The notes under the pieces were generated by a model that had not been told where the DNA came from, ran no database searches, and saw only the letters and a program-made list of their open reading frames with translations. A DNA stretch of 6,033 nt from Methylacidiphilum sp. (GTDB lineage Bacteria > Verrucomicrobiota > Verrucomicrobiia > CAIQCK01): assembly GCA_020718125.1 (NCBI GenBank), contig DYDC01000089.1, positions 3,168 through 9,200 of the forward strand. Reading direction: 5' to 3'. Position 1 is the stretch's first letter, and each line of letters begins with the position of its first letter. A program made the translations under genes and the position numbers. Below are positions 5,449 to 6,033 of this stretch, in pieces.

Positions 5449-5985
5449 GGCTCCTCGCTGTTTTCAGTGAGCGGGGTGGCGGAGGCGCGCGGCGGTGAAG
5501 CAGAGCATGGTGATGAGGTCGTCCACCGATCGGTAACCGCGGGCTTTACGTCGCACGGCGGAGAACTCGCCGTTTACACCTTCCAAAAAGGCGTTGGTCG
5601 TGCGCCGCCGCCAGTGGGCCAGAATGCCTTCAAGGTGATTTTCCACCAGCTTCGCGCACCGAAGCATCCCGCCAAAGAGCGGCGGCAAGTGCCGCCCTGC
5701 CACCCGGCGCACCCACCGGCGCCACGCCCGCAGTTCGCGTCGCGCCACCCACGCCTCCGGCAGTTCGTAGAGTTCTTGTAACACCAGCCGCATCTGGCGG
5801 GCCTTGCCCGTGAGCGGGTGGCGGCTCTCCAGACGCTCGTGGGCCGCCCGCTGCTTGTCGGTCAGGTTGACCGTGTTCTTCAACCACACCCAACGGCTGC
5901 CTTTGAGCGCCGTGCGCGTGCAGCATCCGCCACAGCCGCGCGTCGTGCTCGCCCACCAGCGGGCGCAACTTGACACACGCACCAA
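5449..5985 (-). mobile_element. Partial ISL3-family insertion sequence remnant
   Basis: The element is defined by the C-terminal part of an ISL3-type transposase. At its transposase-3' side, GGCTCCTCGCTGTTTTCAGT (5449-5468) resembles the GGCTCTTC-type terminal inverted repeats of this family, and the transposase stop lies inside it. If so, TTGTGCGC at 5441-5448 would be one copy of the 8-bp target duplication. The other terminal repeat is not in the window: transposase homology fades at about 5985, where a palindromic repeat begins. The boundary at 5449 is a suggestion, not a demonstrated end. Confidence 0.45.
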
Positions 5986-6024
5986 GTCCCGAAAGGGACG
6001 GTCGAGAATAGCCCAGCGTTTCAA
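5464..6024 (-). pseudogene. ISL3 family transposase, C-terminal part, frameshifted and 5'-truncated
   Basis: The open frame gives 186 residues, well short of the roughly 400 of full ISL3 transposases. The family's C-terminal half is clear: KGSRWVWLKN (41-50), a helical linker NLTDKQRAAHERLE, WVRRVAGRH, then TTNAFLEGVNG (142-152) and KARGYRS (160-166). Glu148 is the likely third acidic residue of the DDE site. The two catalytic Asp residues would lie upstream and are absent. Residues 1-36 are not transposase-like. A neighbouring frame reads VKLRPLVGEHDARLWRMLHAHG just before KGSRW, so a frameshift probably lies near 5906-5914. Residues 1-15 are translated from a palindromic repeat. The gene is almost certainly inactive. 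It encodes the strand-transfer enzyme that moves the IS by DNA cut-and-paste. Confidence 0.82.
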
Positions 6025-6033
6025 CGCTGGGTG
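5986..6033. repeat. Double-hairpin palindromic repeat at the window edge
   Basis: Two stem-loops stand next to each other. GTCCC-GAAA-GGGAC (5986-5999) has a five-base-pair stem with a GNRA-type loop. CCCAGCGTT-TC-AACGCTGGG (6012-6031) is a nine-base-pair perfect stem. They are separated by 12 bases. The pairing of two compact palindromes, one with a CCCAGCG core, looks like a dispersed REP-type element rather than part of the IS. It begins where transposase homology stops. The element may continue past the window end. Confidence 0.6.

Larger units (their letters stand above)
5183..5463. other. Intergenic region between M42 peptidase and transposase remnant
   Basis: No gene is seen in these 281 bases on either strand. 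The left part would hold the promoter of the divergently placed M42 gene. The centre holds a large inverted repeat (5283-5359). The right part from 5360 to about 5448 is unremarkable, and the last 15 bases may be the start of an insertion-sequence terminal repeat. Confidence 0.6.

Overview
The window is GC-rich bacterial DNA carrying a housekeeping gene (smpB), a decayed secreted glycosidase-like gene, a two-gene AbiEii-type nucleotidyltransferase cassette, an M42 metallopeptidase and insertion-sequence debris. High GC, the type of glycosidase-like gene (GH2-type sandwich plus a C-terminal carbohydrate-binding domain) and the GCGCGCTTCAGCGCGC repeat class suggest a Verrucomicrobiota/Planctomycetota-type genome. 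That is inference from style, not a taxonomic assignment.

Layout from left to right. Positions 1-190 hold at most the last few codons of an upstream gene. smpB (191-658, +) is intact and overlaps by 4 bases (ATGA) the start of a secreted GH2-like gene (655-2521, +). That gene is broken by an in-frame TAG where a Trp is expected (1450-1452) and by a frameshift near 2071-2082. It also has no recognisable catalytic TIM barrel. A 91-residue protein (2602-2877, +) then overlaps by 20 bases an AbiEii-family nucleotidyltransferase (2858-3532, +). Together they look like a toxin-antitoxin or phage-defence pair whose small partner is not the classical winged-helix AbiEi. Positions 3543-3656 look like a leftover gene end.

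The right half is mostly on the minus strand. An M42-family aminopeptidase (5182-4124) has all expected metal and catalytic residues. Downstream of it, 22 bases away, is a 151-residue protein (4101-3646) with a possible PD-(D/E)xK nuclease core in DNA of lower GC. Positions 5183-5463 are intergenic and hold a perfect 25-bp inverted repeat of REP/BIME type. The right end (5464-6024, minus) is the C-terminal part of an ISL3-type transposase. It carries an apparent frameshift, and its upstream side runs into a second, different double-hairpin repeat at the window edge.

I see no clearly new biological system. The best candidates for follow-up are the AbiEii pair with its small partner, the adjacent putative nuclease, and the two palindromic repeat types beside the transposase remnant.
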